From assembly GCA_017469405.1 (NCBI GenBank), contig JAFUGL010000106.1, positions 1 to 39,126 of the forward strand: a DNA stretch of 39,126 bases. Reading direction: 5' to 3'. The stretch is from Lachnospiraceae bacterium. GTDB taxonomy: Bacteria > Bacillota > Clostridia > Lachnospirales > Lachnospiraceae. Shown here in pieces: positions 29,901 through 34,847 of this stretch (within the stretch, counting starts at the first letter, position 1; each line of letters opens with the position of its first letter). The translations under genes were made by a program, and so were the position numbers. The notes below the pieces were generated by a model that worked only from the letters and a program-made list of their open reading frames with translations, was not told where the DNA came from and did not search any database.

Positions 29901-30717
29901 AAAGATTTAAGGTTTCCTCGTTATTAAGTGATATTTTAGCAATAGTAGGTTTGTCATTTTTAGAAACCAATGCTGCTGAAAGTGTGTCTACGCCATAATA
30001 TCCAATCATTCTGTCTTTTCTGTATGACTCATATCTTGTTGCTATATTGACAAGACCTCTGTGTGATTCATTTGAATTGTCATACTCAAACGCAGCATAA
30101 TCAGTTTCATTTTGTGAGATGAATTTATCGGTATATAATGCTGAAAAGACCTGCCCATCCTCCAATGAAAACTCTATACATATGGTCTCGTTTAAGATGC
30201 TTGTATCATAGACATAGCTCTCCAAAAGTTCAAAAACTATTGGTGCAGTAGGACTATCTGTCTCCTCACCTGAGAGATATTTTTTATAATCTCCCTTATT
30301 ACTCATTGCATAACAGAGAGTTCCCGCATTTTTTGAAACCCATACACTGTTTTCCTGGTTAAGTTCAGCTGTAAAGTTCTTACCTTCGGCATAGTAAATT
30401 GAATTAAGATTAACTTTATTACCATAAGCTTCTTTATATGCTCTATCAGAAAAATCCGAAAGCGTTCCGTTAGAACTGTATTCCGAAAGCTGATTTTGTG
30501 CAGCTAAAAACAATGTCTCCGCATATTCATTTTCTCTATTGAAATCCGCCCAATCCTGCCATGCTACAAGACTCATGACAGATACAGCGAGTAAGATACC
30601 CAAGACAAGAAAAGTAACAATCATTTCAACCAAAGTGAAACCATTGTTATTTTTCAAAGGATTATTATTTATATTATTGATTTTATTATCATTATTAACG
30701 TTTATATTTTTTGCCAA
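17914..30717 (-). CDS. Giant modular type IV prepilin (about 4,267 residues) with GLUG-like repeats; probable adhesin
   Basis: A 26-residue Asn-rich leader ends in NNNG/FTLVEMIVTFLVLGILLA, a full prepilin site with Phe+1 and Glu+5, followed by a pilin-type helix. Beta-rich sequence and an N-A-R-H-L-Y-N-V-R-Y segment (near residue 460) come next. About 34 GLUG-like units (V-G-G-I-V-G-Y-N type, about 610-2100) then probably form a long beta-solenoid. Roughly 2,000 residues of beta-sandwich sequence follow, some FN3-like (near 2790, K-V-R/K-W-N-A-V pattern). The last about 70 residues are a Thr/Glu/Ser-rich tail without an LPXTG motif or second membrane anchor. The TTG at 30717 is chosen because GGAGGTGA lies 5 nt before it; the ATG at 30765 lacks such a site and falls at the promoter. 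It is the first gene of the pilus operon and is followed by minor prepilins. By analogy with modular pilins it is inferred to be a tip or surface adhesin; the ligand is unknown. Confidence 0.9.
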   Translation of the reverse strand: MAKNINVNNDNKINNINNNPLKNNNGFTLVEMIVTFLVLGILLAVSVMSLVAWQDWADFNRENEYAETLFLAAQNQLSEYSSNGTLSDFSDRAYKEAYGNKVNLNSIYYAEGKNFTAELNQENSVWVSKNAGTLCYAMSNKGDYKKYLSGEETDSPTAPIVFELLESYVYDTSILNETICIEFSLEDGQVFSALYTDKFISQNETDYAAFEYDNSNESHRGLVNIATRYESYRKDRMIGYYGVDTLSAALVSKNDKPTIAKISLNNEETLNLSFKLGKYASATNELTYNISVYDNETKKKTLDITLDTSSYPLKNYENRETVPCSVIRYSYDNEGNASSEELGKFDILAYLDKDNQVRVVLDAVDAQATTELFNKDFDSLNNAASVKAGSVKFAKTLSFHRFGIDAEKIYCSLQGYSAKYKATSVKQSNVSDIYFANETAGVEVIGSLGEVDHFNYTVKNARHLYNVRYLEDMSEENLAKYKDTENGTAYCTFALIKDIDWAEFVNGDNYYSSKAGNITLPGDMYRSGNIDIVTDRSFASYGKLRMYDKFIGNDFTVSGLKITEVFNCLSGLYGYKDLKNVEKPVGLFNRNYGLIKTTNLDNIQVTSSSDKVGAFCGVNVAGALANDEKTGILTELTVLNSGINTADASVILGKEHVGGVVGYLQGVSEEMASDGDFDEVVLSKLTNNAKVTGDKYVGGIIGEVRTSKTKAVKIIVDECTNKGAVLASNSEVDEDGIVTVKSNTVPTNAKYIGGITGYTANIYANNHDDEGVQELITIRNCVSSPVYSDSDLATLLDDSIDNAANVLSAKLNGVYVGGIVGYNYYSTIQNCTTKADKGKQGYVFGYQYVGGIVGFNQGPTSGIKGGDDSVSGVNEANVVGNEYVGGITGCNADVDSTKLADAARAKNYNPAGKDINEILESTDIIVIPDTDRNIDNRIENWVNKGIIFATGRYAGGISGYNSGWIFNCNSEVESANVDGFFQSTYSSGDYTGGIAGYNNGVIGNTKRELDSNDNFIISSDNKSEDERKISAVCYISGKNYVGGIVGYNDVDAIVEDYELAGGYILGDEEDSAFVGGYAGFNSSLRLLIDDNGKARTIISKPNEVIGEYFVGGSVGGNIINTYGVELPKDSENNPYIPTVFKTDNFLGTIYGKAFVGGFVGYNMVIDTPSLVYNNEDDFEVSYVIQQRIVDAFKTSDAGTLSDNQKLVNKVDILNNYDNNAIFENVKSSDATMYISGTDNKTTKNSLGRIEADIYIGGVFGYNDENTYVNVKDVENTTPIIADAAIEYYYEQNSRNKDYAGRDITFTYSYAGGIVGKVSRNMTIDNCSNASSGTVTTLGTYTGGLAEINEGTIINCEANSFGSSMDEYVGGICGLNKKLGVIKDCNAGKITVSGQNVVSGISAENFGTISGVEINKLTLLVSGKNIIDADNGEIVVDGTAGGVAAYNAGTIIVNDDLNIEISSKGNYAGAVAAVNDGDGIIINGKIMNSIDSTADIHAYDDNKIKINGIITGITSAGGVIGKNSSNNTGNIIAGFSNYAVITASKGTAGGIIGDNFSGNTIAFCDNHEIVTASNAGNAGGITSSNSSTITKCINYAEIKAASGMCGGISAINNEGALISYCKVEPEDKNGKLDFASKDAVGGISATNNGTIEYVNLKNINVYNYTTSNDSNIGVVTGINDEKGTVRFAASSADEKTIDNCTAKTFTNFSFVGGVAGTNKGVISGAEISEAEISSDDISDSLPKTIIDVEVGFMPNSATVASMGGVAGVNYNKISNISIVGNVIGDLGGDTVGYGGIAGVNGYLDISKAKSEGYSEYDEDSYTSVITNCSFDGEVFAEGSGAGIARIGGIAGNNGYGGDIERCYLGVRNDGDGVATDGNGGVNQSRVTKIYAGKQEDESGNLTTDIKTESRNAGVTANGKNYGVEIITEAYDKQSYAHIGGMAGTNYGRVRDCDNHEMAKSLKDKHDLDTDAVRIYAFTCVSGGIVGYSYQGSVIEGSEEKGKHISTGDNWDIKARGSDNDRGNGGIVGIYSSSNNINYVDNYADVTCIYKTNPCVGGIAGFINQREVIDLTISNATNHGDILSFQRAGGMVGLLAYSGIRFDHCINYGEVRGLNTGQDNAPAGYIQYAMHITSDIVFMSCYNHGNIVSQTNRGTGYISNVGFTGNTGASLRFIDCVNTGVIGRLAQDDKRIHYADDADNEIEPDAGNELEQSCGFAFNGGSYTNCRNYANGKIYAFSYNNINAKDCFDASGTDVASRNPTNYNVFVPFANLHNNSSAVRNNYYITKNPTESKKEYGVYASLSSGRLIRNEADNTISVPFGEPKLTNRYTYAGNQETNISFDFEYTEESQGMDSLLIYLRDNDTNTSTYRYYSYECILYDESGNELKRFDNGDELIQLSNYNNIEEGLIKIEFGEYAGKTVKRAVLHTKNTDQNGNSINESKFFGFAYVPVANKDTVSYFDVLNEYNIIKTDTCMNFKLYKDGYTFRHTDNTNATIASDNIILNDYTQFKSSSDVGRWFIEPGTADVYIKAQFDIEYGPNAKGLEKLYLINDTSDGKPKSNNNQYPYYYYAVFTDEDGNVYYDGTDAEPKTITKEELTERHTYIGVEVPESCNKKVVKVEFYFKCAQARRTCINFSGFRWTEKDSDEAMLIPYDSADSYYLNFITAYKTELAKKKNGEKISLFPLFVTEEKSDDYSIVLEDNDPWNYDSEKKYYTYFDDKSPYNDLYDVAMDEGGKAWNNNTRVGVFKELDPQFEEFIYGSTYNPDVKLPITSRFWLDTYSSRGKYRVKWNAVANAVGYLTHYSLEDENGNIIYTSDDIDCYVTADSELYQDYDANSIYTKFLENGGEGNYKIHFYVKAVSAYHKLHEGEADCDKNDSDYRELAVDGYLQLPMPDFHIEFIEGNNGIVVIDNFEEFEAIPNYEDKVEIVLEGPNMFDGLNKLTIDLSEERPYSKPFVVTNMNIQSTYSIIAYAQPKTDYTAVYLKSSVYATSGGLISSAQHYRRNATNADIYWIPTNFKGFYGDTNDAISYQTELNASNIDLYTVADLVAYDEELEVPIAYGYGNVHTASKMGNATAKFTVTFSGLPSDIVGSEFEVRSYLYATQSNMMLFGHEVANDIKLTSLDDIKAITDAGYFNAGGERADYTPGGAQSIYDESTHTLKPGYVIYYDSEADNYNVYYSTSIALDEESAAEGELKGLYNVRRMTYYPHGEDENEASDGYGYYLAKDLRENRNINQTKNLGYNIANMKLVMHEPSSYSINKYYSQNGVRYAQVRFTYSWEKLYDDERFDYYFYEDLSGYSNRANVSNSTNTSWSFQWFNIPCGDTITKEEIDEYARQHATFTLWRRDQFIQPKPILETSYTVDEDSYGHSTYTFEWDRNLDDYKYEDASYSVMLVGKTINGEEVALTTPQLVNTNSIQFTDTEDNWNYNRFILTVNRTGTMDEDGRSVILPSSATGEYKCKLRLSTLSQPQIILHSETGTNGHNKFNKSGLLYDVTWGPITDANELKDLGGYLITVSVKNGSSVKPHYYYIQDIENADAADDVIGLDIEKLTENGAKVIDLSNDRNSSYDESYNSRGQHRAIIDLSDFAGGDELSVTVKAIARKESENYMDGKDSTPIEMTLPERLKTPDITHMTATLPNDASSDSIFTISDINDTGITLNFVNPDFTDRDSGIYNIAIAIYDEKGDDEISVGSKQVEYSGDIVSDSDMGYWNSGSVYTYAGKSDDAKMEGTKLNEASYQIKQSGSFRLSDYAGKYMKIAIKATTNSDIDSWWTDEDPDDDATVNYYWVKIPKIKLDGVSISGTTETGYKYYYDNISGANEWIIKDVSDTTAHLAITHETLSFKTQDYADGYVAKISGLDNQIQYIYIVPNGDDTFEVYGFYADGASVGTEYIENVNELSNFKDANCEFNPYVIKYGTLSEADEVAVLTYNYTLKKEIIHGLQDDQSVEDLMLTARLNYSGDGKISIILPDIRKIGKDTLTISDVSESDYNITERVTVQAIVGIDGESGYEASDIEKIIRNSNADKEWNIERSIIQGEAKDVSDLIEIDGDIAIDGSLNQTVGDTTKEYYKLKFKTKTTNPVIYRILVINNSNELVCEKYATVSSPIYDNGTLIGYESYAALLKDYLDENGTYSVIISAADVDNTCISAWSNSIYLTKTGFGSDISDEEMILDERILGSSPDYETLGNILNINVIYQAAPADSSDEELDNINEESGSETEKINNNQNTGQSITSTEEALTEEMSDTTTEETSTVNETEEISTEEITVE
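24425..28890 (-). repeat. GLUG-like repeat region inside the giant prepilin
   Basis: About 34 degenerate units each carry a core such as VGGIVGYN, AGGIIGDN, IGGMAGTN or VGGICGLN. They are spaced unevenly by about 25-70 residues and are often followed by G-x-I/V-x-N/D-C. This is the GLUG-type motif found in large surface proteins and is expected to give a right-handed beta-solenoid. The repeats are diverged at DNA level, so they are an old expansion rather than a recent tandem duplication. Confidence 0.85.
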
Positions 30718-30756
30718 TGAAGTCACCTCCAATGAAATCCAAACCCAGTTAGTAAT

Positions 30757-30785
30757 ATTATACAAAATTTTGTTGTGTAGGTCAA
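30757..30785 (-). promoter_or_regulatory. Predicted sigma-A promoter of the giant prepilin and pilus operon
   Basis: TTGACC (30780-30785) and a perfect TATAAT (30757-30762) are spaced by 17 nt on the minus strand, placing the start near 30750 and the TTG start codon about 33 nt later. No terminator is evident from here through the pilus genes to 8604, so this may drive a transcript of more than 20 kb. Confidence 0.75.
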
Positions 30786-30845
30786 TTAAAACGCAAAAAA
30801 ACTTATGTTTTTTAATGGTTTAATTTACACAATTTTCCACCTAGT

Positions 30846-30872
30846 ATATCGGTATTTCCTTGAAATATCTTA
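30846..30872 (-). promoter_or_regulatory. CCGATA motif upstream of the giant prepilin (possible sigma-28-type promoter)
   Basis: ACCGATAT (30846-30853) is preceded by TAAG 15 nt upstream (30869-30872) on the minus strand, close to the TAAA-N15-CCGATAT pattern of sigma-D promoters. It lies about 60 nt upstream of the sigma-A promoter. Of the four CCGATA sites in the locus this and the one before the small pilin have the best -35 match. Confidence 0.35.
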
Positions 30873-30915
30873 ATGTTTGTGCAAAATTAACAAAAAATAA
30901 TAAAAAGATGATTTT

Positions 30916-31806
30916 TTAACTGTATAACTTCTTAATTAATTTAGTATAAATTTTATCAGAAAGATTTGCATCAATTTTAATATCATTCCATAACTCATTT
31001 GCAATTATTCCTTGATATAAAAGCATTTTTAAGCCGTTTATTGCAGATATATTTTGCTTTTCCATAAATTTTATAAATTCGGTTTTTGCCGGATTATATA
31101 TTAGATCAACCGCAAAATCTGCTTGATTATAAAATTCAACATCATTTATAAGCGGAAGTCCATCACCATCTTTTAACCCTACAGATGTGCATTGTATAAA
31201 TATATATTTCCCCTTTGGTATGTTATTATATTTATCTGCAGATAAAGGTATGAATAAACCATCATCCATATCACAAGCAAGTTTTACAGCTTTATCTAAA
31301 CTTCGATTAATTATATAGACCTTTTTTGAATTATACTTCTTACACATATAAGCGACTGCTCTTGCCGCTCCTCCCGCACCAAGAATAATGATTTCTCTGT
31401 CTTTAATATTTACTCCTGATTCTACAATCGAACGATAAAGTCCTTCCATGTCAGTATTGTAACCCTTGTATCCAATATCATTTCTAACCAAAGTATTAAC
31501 CGCACCTATTTTTTTTGCATCAACATCAATATCCGATAAAAACGGTATAACTTTTTCCTTATATGGAACTGTTATGTTTAATCCAACTATTCCACTATCG
31601 TATGCAGACTTTATGTAATCTCCCAAATCGCAATTTATTTCAAAAGGTATATATCTTTCTCCCAAAGAAAATTCATCTGATATGGTATCATGAATAATCG
31701 GTGAAAGTGTATGTTTTATCGGATAGCCGAAAATCCCCAGATATTTATCTGCTTTTACAGTTTTATAATCTTCTGTCACCTTGTCCCATATATTAAAAAC
31801 GCTCAT
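30916..31806 (-). CDS. aroE: Shikimate dehydrogenase
   Basis: The 296-residue protein carries the AroE hallmarks: G-Y-P-I-K-H-T-L-S-P-I-I-H near residue 27-40 (shikimate binding), N-I-T-V-P-Y-K-E with the catalytic Lys, G-Y-N-T-D-M-E-G with the catalytic Asp, and the NADP-binding G-A-G-G-A-A-R-A-V. It reduces 3-dehydroshikimate to shikimate in aromatic amino acid synthesis, in the cytoplasm. The N-terminal about 20 residues before the domain are longer than in many AroE proteins. AAAGGATAAAA precedes the ATG. aroC, another gene of the pathway, lies nearby on the other strand. No terminator separates aroE from the giant prepilin. Confidence 0.95.
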   Translation of the reverse strand: MSVFNIWDKVTEDYKTVKADKYLGIFGYPIKHTLSPIIHDTISDEFSLGERYIPFEINCDLGDYIKSAYDSGIVGLNITVPYKEKVIPFLSDIDVDAKKIGAVNTLVRNDIGYKGYNTDMEGLYRSIVESGVNIKDREIIILGAGGAARAVAYMCKKYNSKKVYIINRSLDKAVKLACDMDDGLFIPLSADKYNNIPKGKYIFIQCTSVGLKDGDGLPLINDVEFYNQADFAVDLIYNPAKTEFIKFMEKQNISAINGLKMLLYQGIIANELWNDIKIDANLSDKIYTKLIKKLYS

Positions 31807-31939
31807 TTTTATCCTTTCTTTTTTAAAGTTTTACAAGTTTTTACAATCTTATAAAAGAACCCGTTTCTTTGACCACTCTTTGTATATCTGCTTGCATCAT
31901 TAACAAAATATCTCTACTTTGATTATGTGAATATAATGC

Positions 31940-31973
31940 AAAAGGCATCAAGACTATAATCCTGATGCCTTTT
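31940..31973 (-). terminator. Terminator after rpsO
   Basis: AAAAGGCATCA (31940-31950) and TGATGCCTTTT (31963-31973) form an 11-bp stem with a 12-nt loop starting 8 nt after the rpsO stop codon. The T-run is short (four T), so termination may be partial. It is symmetric enough to act on both strands. Confidence 0.7.
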
Positions 31974-31980
31974 ATAATTA

Positions 31981-32247
31981 TTACTTTCTAAGACCAAGAG
32001 CCTCGATAAGCTTTCTATAACGCTCGATATCCTTACTCTTAAGATAAGCAAGAAGATTTCTTCTCTGACCTACCATCTTAAGAAGACCACGTCTTGAATG
32101 ATGATCCTTTGGATGAACCTTAAAATGCTCATTGAGGTCATTAATTCTTGCTGTAAGTAATGCTACCTGAACCTCAGGTGAACCTGTATCACCCTCACTG
32201 CGTCCATACTTTTCAATAATTTCTTTCTTCATTTCTGCTGTAATCAT
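31981..32247 (-). CDS. rpsO: 30S ribosomal protein S15
   Basis: The 88-residue protein matches S15 over its whole length: [35 protein letters not shown] and the R-R-N-L-L-A-Y-L C-terminal helix. It binds 16S rRNA at a three-way junction early in 30S assembly. The ATG at 32247 is chosen over one five codons upstream because GGAGGA lies 7 nt before it. rpsO is next to pnp in many bacteria; here aroE and the whole pilus locus lie between them. Confidence 0.97.
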   Translation of the reverse strand: MITAEMKKEIIEKYGRSEGDTGSPEVQVALLTARINDLNEHFKVHPKDHHSRRGLLKMVGQRRNLLAYLKSKDIERYRKLIEALGLRK

Positions 32248-32280
32248 ATTACAATCCTCCATTAATAAAAATTTAATCTA

Positions 32281-32320
32281 TTCACCGGGTAAAGGGCGGA
32301 GATTCCATTTACTAAGTGAA
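32281..32320 (-). promoter_or_regulatory. Structured rpsO leader, possible S15 autoregulation site
   Basis: On the minus strand TTCAC...GTGAA arms enclose a second helix (GTAAA paired with TTTAC plus GG with CC), ending 33 nt before the rpsO ATG. S15 represses its own mRNA through leader structures in several bacteria; the fold here is read by eye and the binding elements cannot be verified. Confidence 0.4.
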
Positions 32321-32330
32321 CGACTTGATT

Positions 32331-32359
32331 ATATTAACATAACGACTTGTCTTTGTAAA
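32331..32359 (-). promoter_or_regulatory. Possible promoter of rpsO
   Basis: TTTACA (32354-32359) and TAATAT (32331-32336) are spaced by 17 nt on the minus strand, directly upstream of the structured leader. A TATAAT overlaps the -10 region but would require 20-nt spacing. Confidence 0.5.
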
Positions 32360-32393
32360 GCACAAAATTAATTTATAAAAACACTTTATTTTT

Positions 32394-32421
32394 TTGAGAA
32401 AGCATATATAATACATATTAT
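32394..32421 (+). promoter_or_regulatory. Possible promoter of aroC
   Basis: TTGAGA (32394-32399) and TATTAT (32416-32421) are spaced by 16 nt, about 95 nt before the aroC ATG. The region between the divergent rpsO and aroC genes is AT-rich, so other placements are possible. Confidence 0.35.
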
Positions 32422-32515
32422 ATCACACAATTCATTTGGATAAGTATAAATTATATTAATTGTATTTAGCTTATCCACTGTTATGTATATTATTAAATCA
32501 AGCGAGGAAAAATCT

Positions 32516-33613
32516 ATGAGCGGTTCAAGCTTTGGAAAACTATTTAAAATAACCACTTGGGGAGAATCTCACGGTAAAGGTGTAGGCGTTGTTGTGGACG
32601 GCTGTCCTGCCGGTCTTTCCCTTTCTGAAAATGATATCCAGAAATTTTTAGACAGAAGAAAACCCGGTCAAAACGAGTTTACGACCTTACGAAATGAGGA
32701 TGACAAGGTAGAGATATTGTCCGGTATATTTGAAGGAAAAACCACCGGAACTCCTATCTCTCTTATAGTTTACAACAAGGATCATCATTCAACAGATTAT
32801 GGAAATATAGCAAGCTGCTATCGCCCGGGTCATGCAGATTATACATACGACGAAAAGTATGGTTTCAGAGATTATCGTGGCGGAGGACGTTCTTCAGGAC
32901 GTGAAACCATTGGCCGTGTTGCAGCAGGAGCAATTGCAATAAAAATATTAAACGAGCTTGGAATTAATCTATGTTCCTATGTCAGCTCTATCGGTGAGCT
33001 ATCTATAGACAAAAACAATTTTGATAAACAGGAAATTAACAATAATCCTTTTTATATGCCGGATGCTTTATGTGCTTCAAAAGCAGGTGACTACCTAAAA
33101 GATATAATCAAGGAAAGCGATTCTGTAGGTTCATCTGTAGAATGTATAATAAGCGGAGTTCCTGCCGGAATAGGTGAACCGGTTTTTGACAAGCTGGATG
33201 CACTCTTAGCGCAGGCTGTCATGTCAATCGGTGCTGTTAAAGCTGTCGAAATCGGCGACGGTTTATCTGTAACCAACCGATTAGGCTCTGAAAATAATGA
33301 CAATTTCCATATGAACAACAACAATGTTGAAAAAACAAGCAACCACTCCGGTGGAATACTTGGTGGAATAAGCGACGGATCAGACATAATCTTAAAGGCC
33401 TCATTTAAACCAACTCCGTCAATATTTAAAGAGCAGCAAACCGTAACAAATAATAAGCAGGATACCATCCTTTCCATAAAAGGCAGACATGATCCGATTA
33501 TTGGACCACGCGCAGTTGTAGTCGTTGAATCCATGTGCGCAATCACAATACTTGACCTCATGCTGCAAAACATGGGAACAAAGCTTTCAAATATAAAAAA
33601 AATATATAACTGA
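32516..33613 (+). CDS. aroC: Chorismate synthase
   Basis: The 365-residue protein shows the three chorismate synthase signatures: G-E-S-H-G-K-G-V-G near the N-terminus, a central R-P-G-H-A-D-Y...Y-R-G-G-G-R-S-S-G-R-E-T segment, and R-H-D-P-I-I-G-P-R near the C-terminus. It converts EPSP to chorismate with reduced FMN, the last step of the shikimate pathway. The frame is open upstream to 32483, but GAGGA stands 8 nt before the ATG at 32516 and the product then begins as other AroC proteins (MSGSSFGKLFKITTWGESHG). It is transcribed alone and converges on xerD. Confidence 0.96.
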   Translation: MSGSSFGKLFKITTWGESHGKGVGVVVDGCPAGLSLSENDIQKFLDRRKPGQNEFTTLRNEDDKVEILSGIFEGKTTGTPISLIVYNKDHHSTDYGNIASCYRPGHADYTYDEKYGFRDYRGGGRSSGRETIGRVAAGAIAIKILNELGINLCSYVSSIGELSIDKNNFDKQEINNNPFYMPDALCASKAGDYLKDIIKESDSVGSSVECIISGVPAGIGEPVFDKLDALLAQAVMSIGAVKAVEIGDGLSVTNRLGSENNDNFHMNNNNVEKTSNHSGGILGGISDGSDIILKASFKPTPSIFKEQQTVTNNKQDTILSIKGRHDPIIGPRAVVVVESMCAITILDLMLQNMGTKLSNIKKIYN

Positions 33614-33671
33614 TATTGCCGGATATATTAACATTATATATCCATTCTAATCTACCAATTTGAGTATATTC

Positions 33672-33736
33672 AAAAATACCTACTGAAAATTATACGGCTA
33701 GCACTTCTAACCGCCTAATTTTCAGTAGGTATTTTT
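33672..33736. terminator. Strong bidirectional terminator between aroC and xerD
   Basis: A perfect 21-bp inverted repeat (33672-33692 with 33716-33736), ending in five A on one side and five T on the other, encloses a loop that can pair three more G-C bases (CGG/CCG). It ends both the plus-strand aroC and the minus-strand xerD transcripts. Confidence 0.95.
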
Positions 33737-33740
33737 ATTA

Positions 33741-34625
33741 TTATGATTTAGCACGCGGATGTGCTTTGTCATATTCTTGTTTTAATTTGCTTTGTCGGCT
33801 CTTCAGATATATCTGGGTTGTTGAAATATCCGAGTGACCAAGCATCTCCTGAACAGCTTTTAAATCTGCTCCATTATTTACAAGATGTGAAGCAAAAGAA
33901 TGTCTAATCATATGTGGTGTAATATCTTTTTCGATTCCTGCTTTTCTTGCATAAGATTTTATAAGTTTCCAAAAACCTTGTCTGGTCATCTTCTCTCCTT
34001 TTAAATTTGTAAAAAGAAGATCACTGTCTCCACACATATCAGGTCTGGCATTTTTTATATAATATTCTAATGCTGATTTGGCAGCATTTTCAATCGGAAT
34101 AACTCTTTCCTTGTTATTATCCCTGCACAATATGTAATTAAGTGTGAGGTTAACATCCTCCAATTTGATGGATATAAGTTCTGAAACTCTTAAACCTGTA
34201 GCATAAAGAAGTTCAAGCATTGCTTTATCTCTAATTTCTTTATTACTTCTATCAGACGGCTGTTCCAATAATAAATTTATTTCCTCTATTGATAAAACAT
34301 CCGGAATCTTTTTATCAATCTTTGGTGCTCTAAGCTTATCAGTACAATCTTCTGAAATAACTTTATTTTTAAATAAATACATAAAGAAAGATTTAATGCT
34401 TGCAACATTTCTGGAAATAGTTGCAGAGGACATACCCTGCTTGTCCAAAGAACTTATATATGTACTTAAGTCAGTCGAATTAACATCATGGATATCATTA
34501 ATACCATTGCTATTAAAATATTTACACATCTTGAGTAAATCTCTTTTGTAAGATGAGATAGTATTTCCACTCGACCTTTTAACTTCGCTTAAGTAATTTA
34601 TATAATTGTCAACATACTCTCCCAT
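33741..34625 (-). CDS. xerD: Tyrosine recombinase XerD
   Basis: The 294-residue protein has an N-terminal SAM-like core-binding domain and a C-terminal catalytic domain. The catalytic residues are visible: Arg in A-T-G-L-R-V-S-E-L, His and Arg in H-M-I-R-H-S-F-A-S-H-L, His in L-G-H-S-D-I-S and the nucleophile Tyr in T-Q-I-Y-L. With XerC-type partners it resolves chromosome dimers at dif near the FtsK-controlled septum. Length and position next to a spoIIM-like gene, as in other Firmicutes, favour a housekeeping XerD over a phage integrase. The start at 34625 is chosen because AAGGGGA lies about 7 nt upstream; the ATG six codons earlier has none. Confidence 0.88.
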   Translation of the reverse strand: MGEYVDNYINYLSEVKRSSGNTISSYKRDLLKMCKYFNSNGINDIHDVNSTDLSTYISSLDKQGMSSATISRNVASIKSFFMYLFKNKVISEDCTDKLRAPKIDKKIPDVLSIEEINLLLEQPSDRSNKEIRDKAMLELLYATGLRVSELISIKLEDVNLTLNYILCRDNNKERVIPIENAAKSALEYYIKNARPDMCGDSDLLFTNLKGEKMTRQGFWKLIKSYARKAGIEKDITPHMIRHSFASHLVNNGADLKAVQEMLGHSDISTTQIYLKSRQSKLKQEYDKAHPRAKS

Positions 34626-34662
34626 GGATATTCCCCTTATCATTCAAGCGTAAAACGCTATA

Positions 34663-34703
34663 ATATGTCATAAATCAAAATATTATAAAAATTTATGTCA
34701 TAT
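34663..34703. repeat. Inverted repeat upstream of xerD
   Basis: ATATGTCATAAAT (34663-34675) and ATTTATGTCATAT (34691-34703) form a 13-bp inverted repeat with one central mismatch and a 15-nt spacer; each half contains a near-palindrome TATG(T/A)CATA. It lies about 40-80 nt before the xerD start and could be an operator. No regulator is identifiable. Confidence 0.3.
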
Positions 34704-34847
34704 TTAACCTACAAATATGATTTTAAATTCTAATTAACATAAAATCAAGTAGATTTTTTTCTGTAAACCATTGTAAAATCAACGGATGGGGAGCTGTTCT
34801 ACAAAATAGGGACAGCTTATTCATTACTATTACTATATCTTGTTCTT

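Noticed and set aside
30718-30765. Start of the giant prepilin at ATG 30765
   Set aside because: That ATG overlaps the predicted -10 element and has no ribosome binding site; the TTG at 30717 has GGAGGTGA 5 nt upstream and gives a normal-length prepilin leader.
33741-34625. Phage or integrative-element integrase
   Set aside because: Length, motifs and position between aroC and a spoIIM-like gene fit housekeeping XerD; no phage or conjugation genes and no tRNA or att repeats are nearby.
34787-34817. Terminator after the spoIIM-like gene
   Set aside because: The AGCTGT/ACAGCT hairpin has a mismatch in the stem and no T-run after it on the minus strand.
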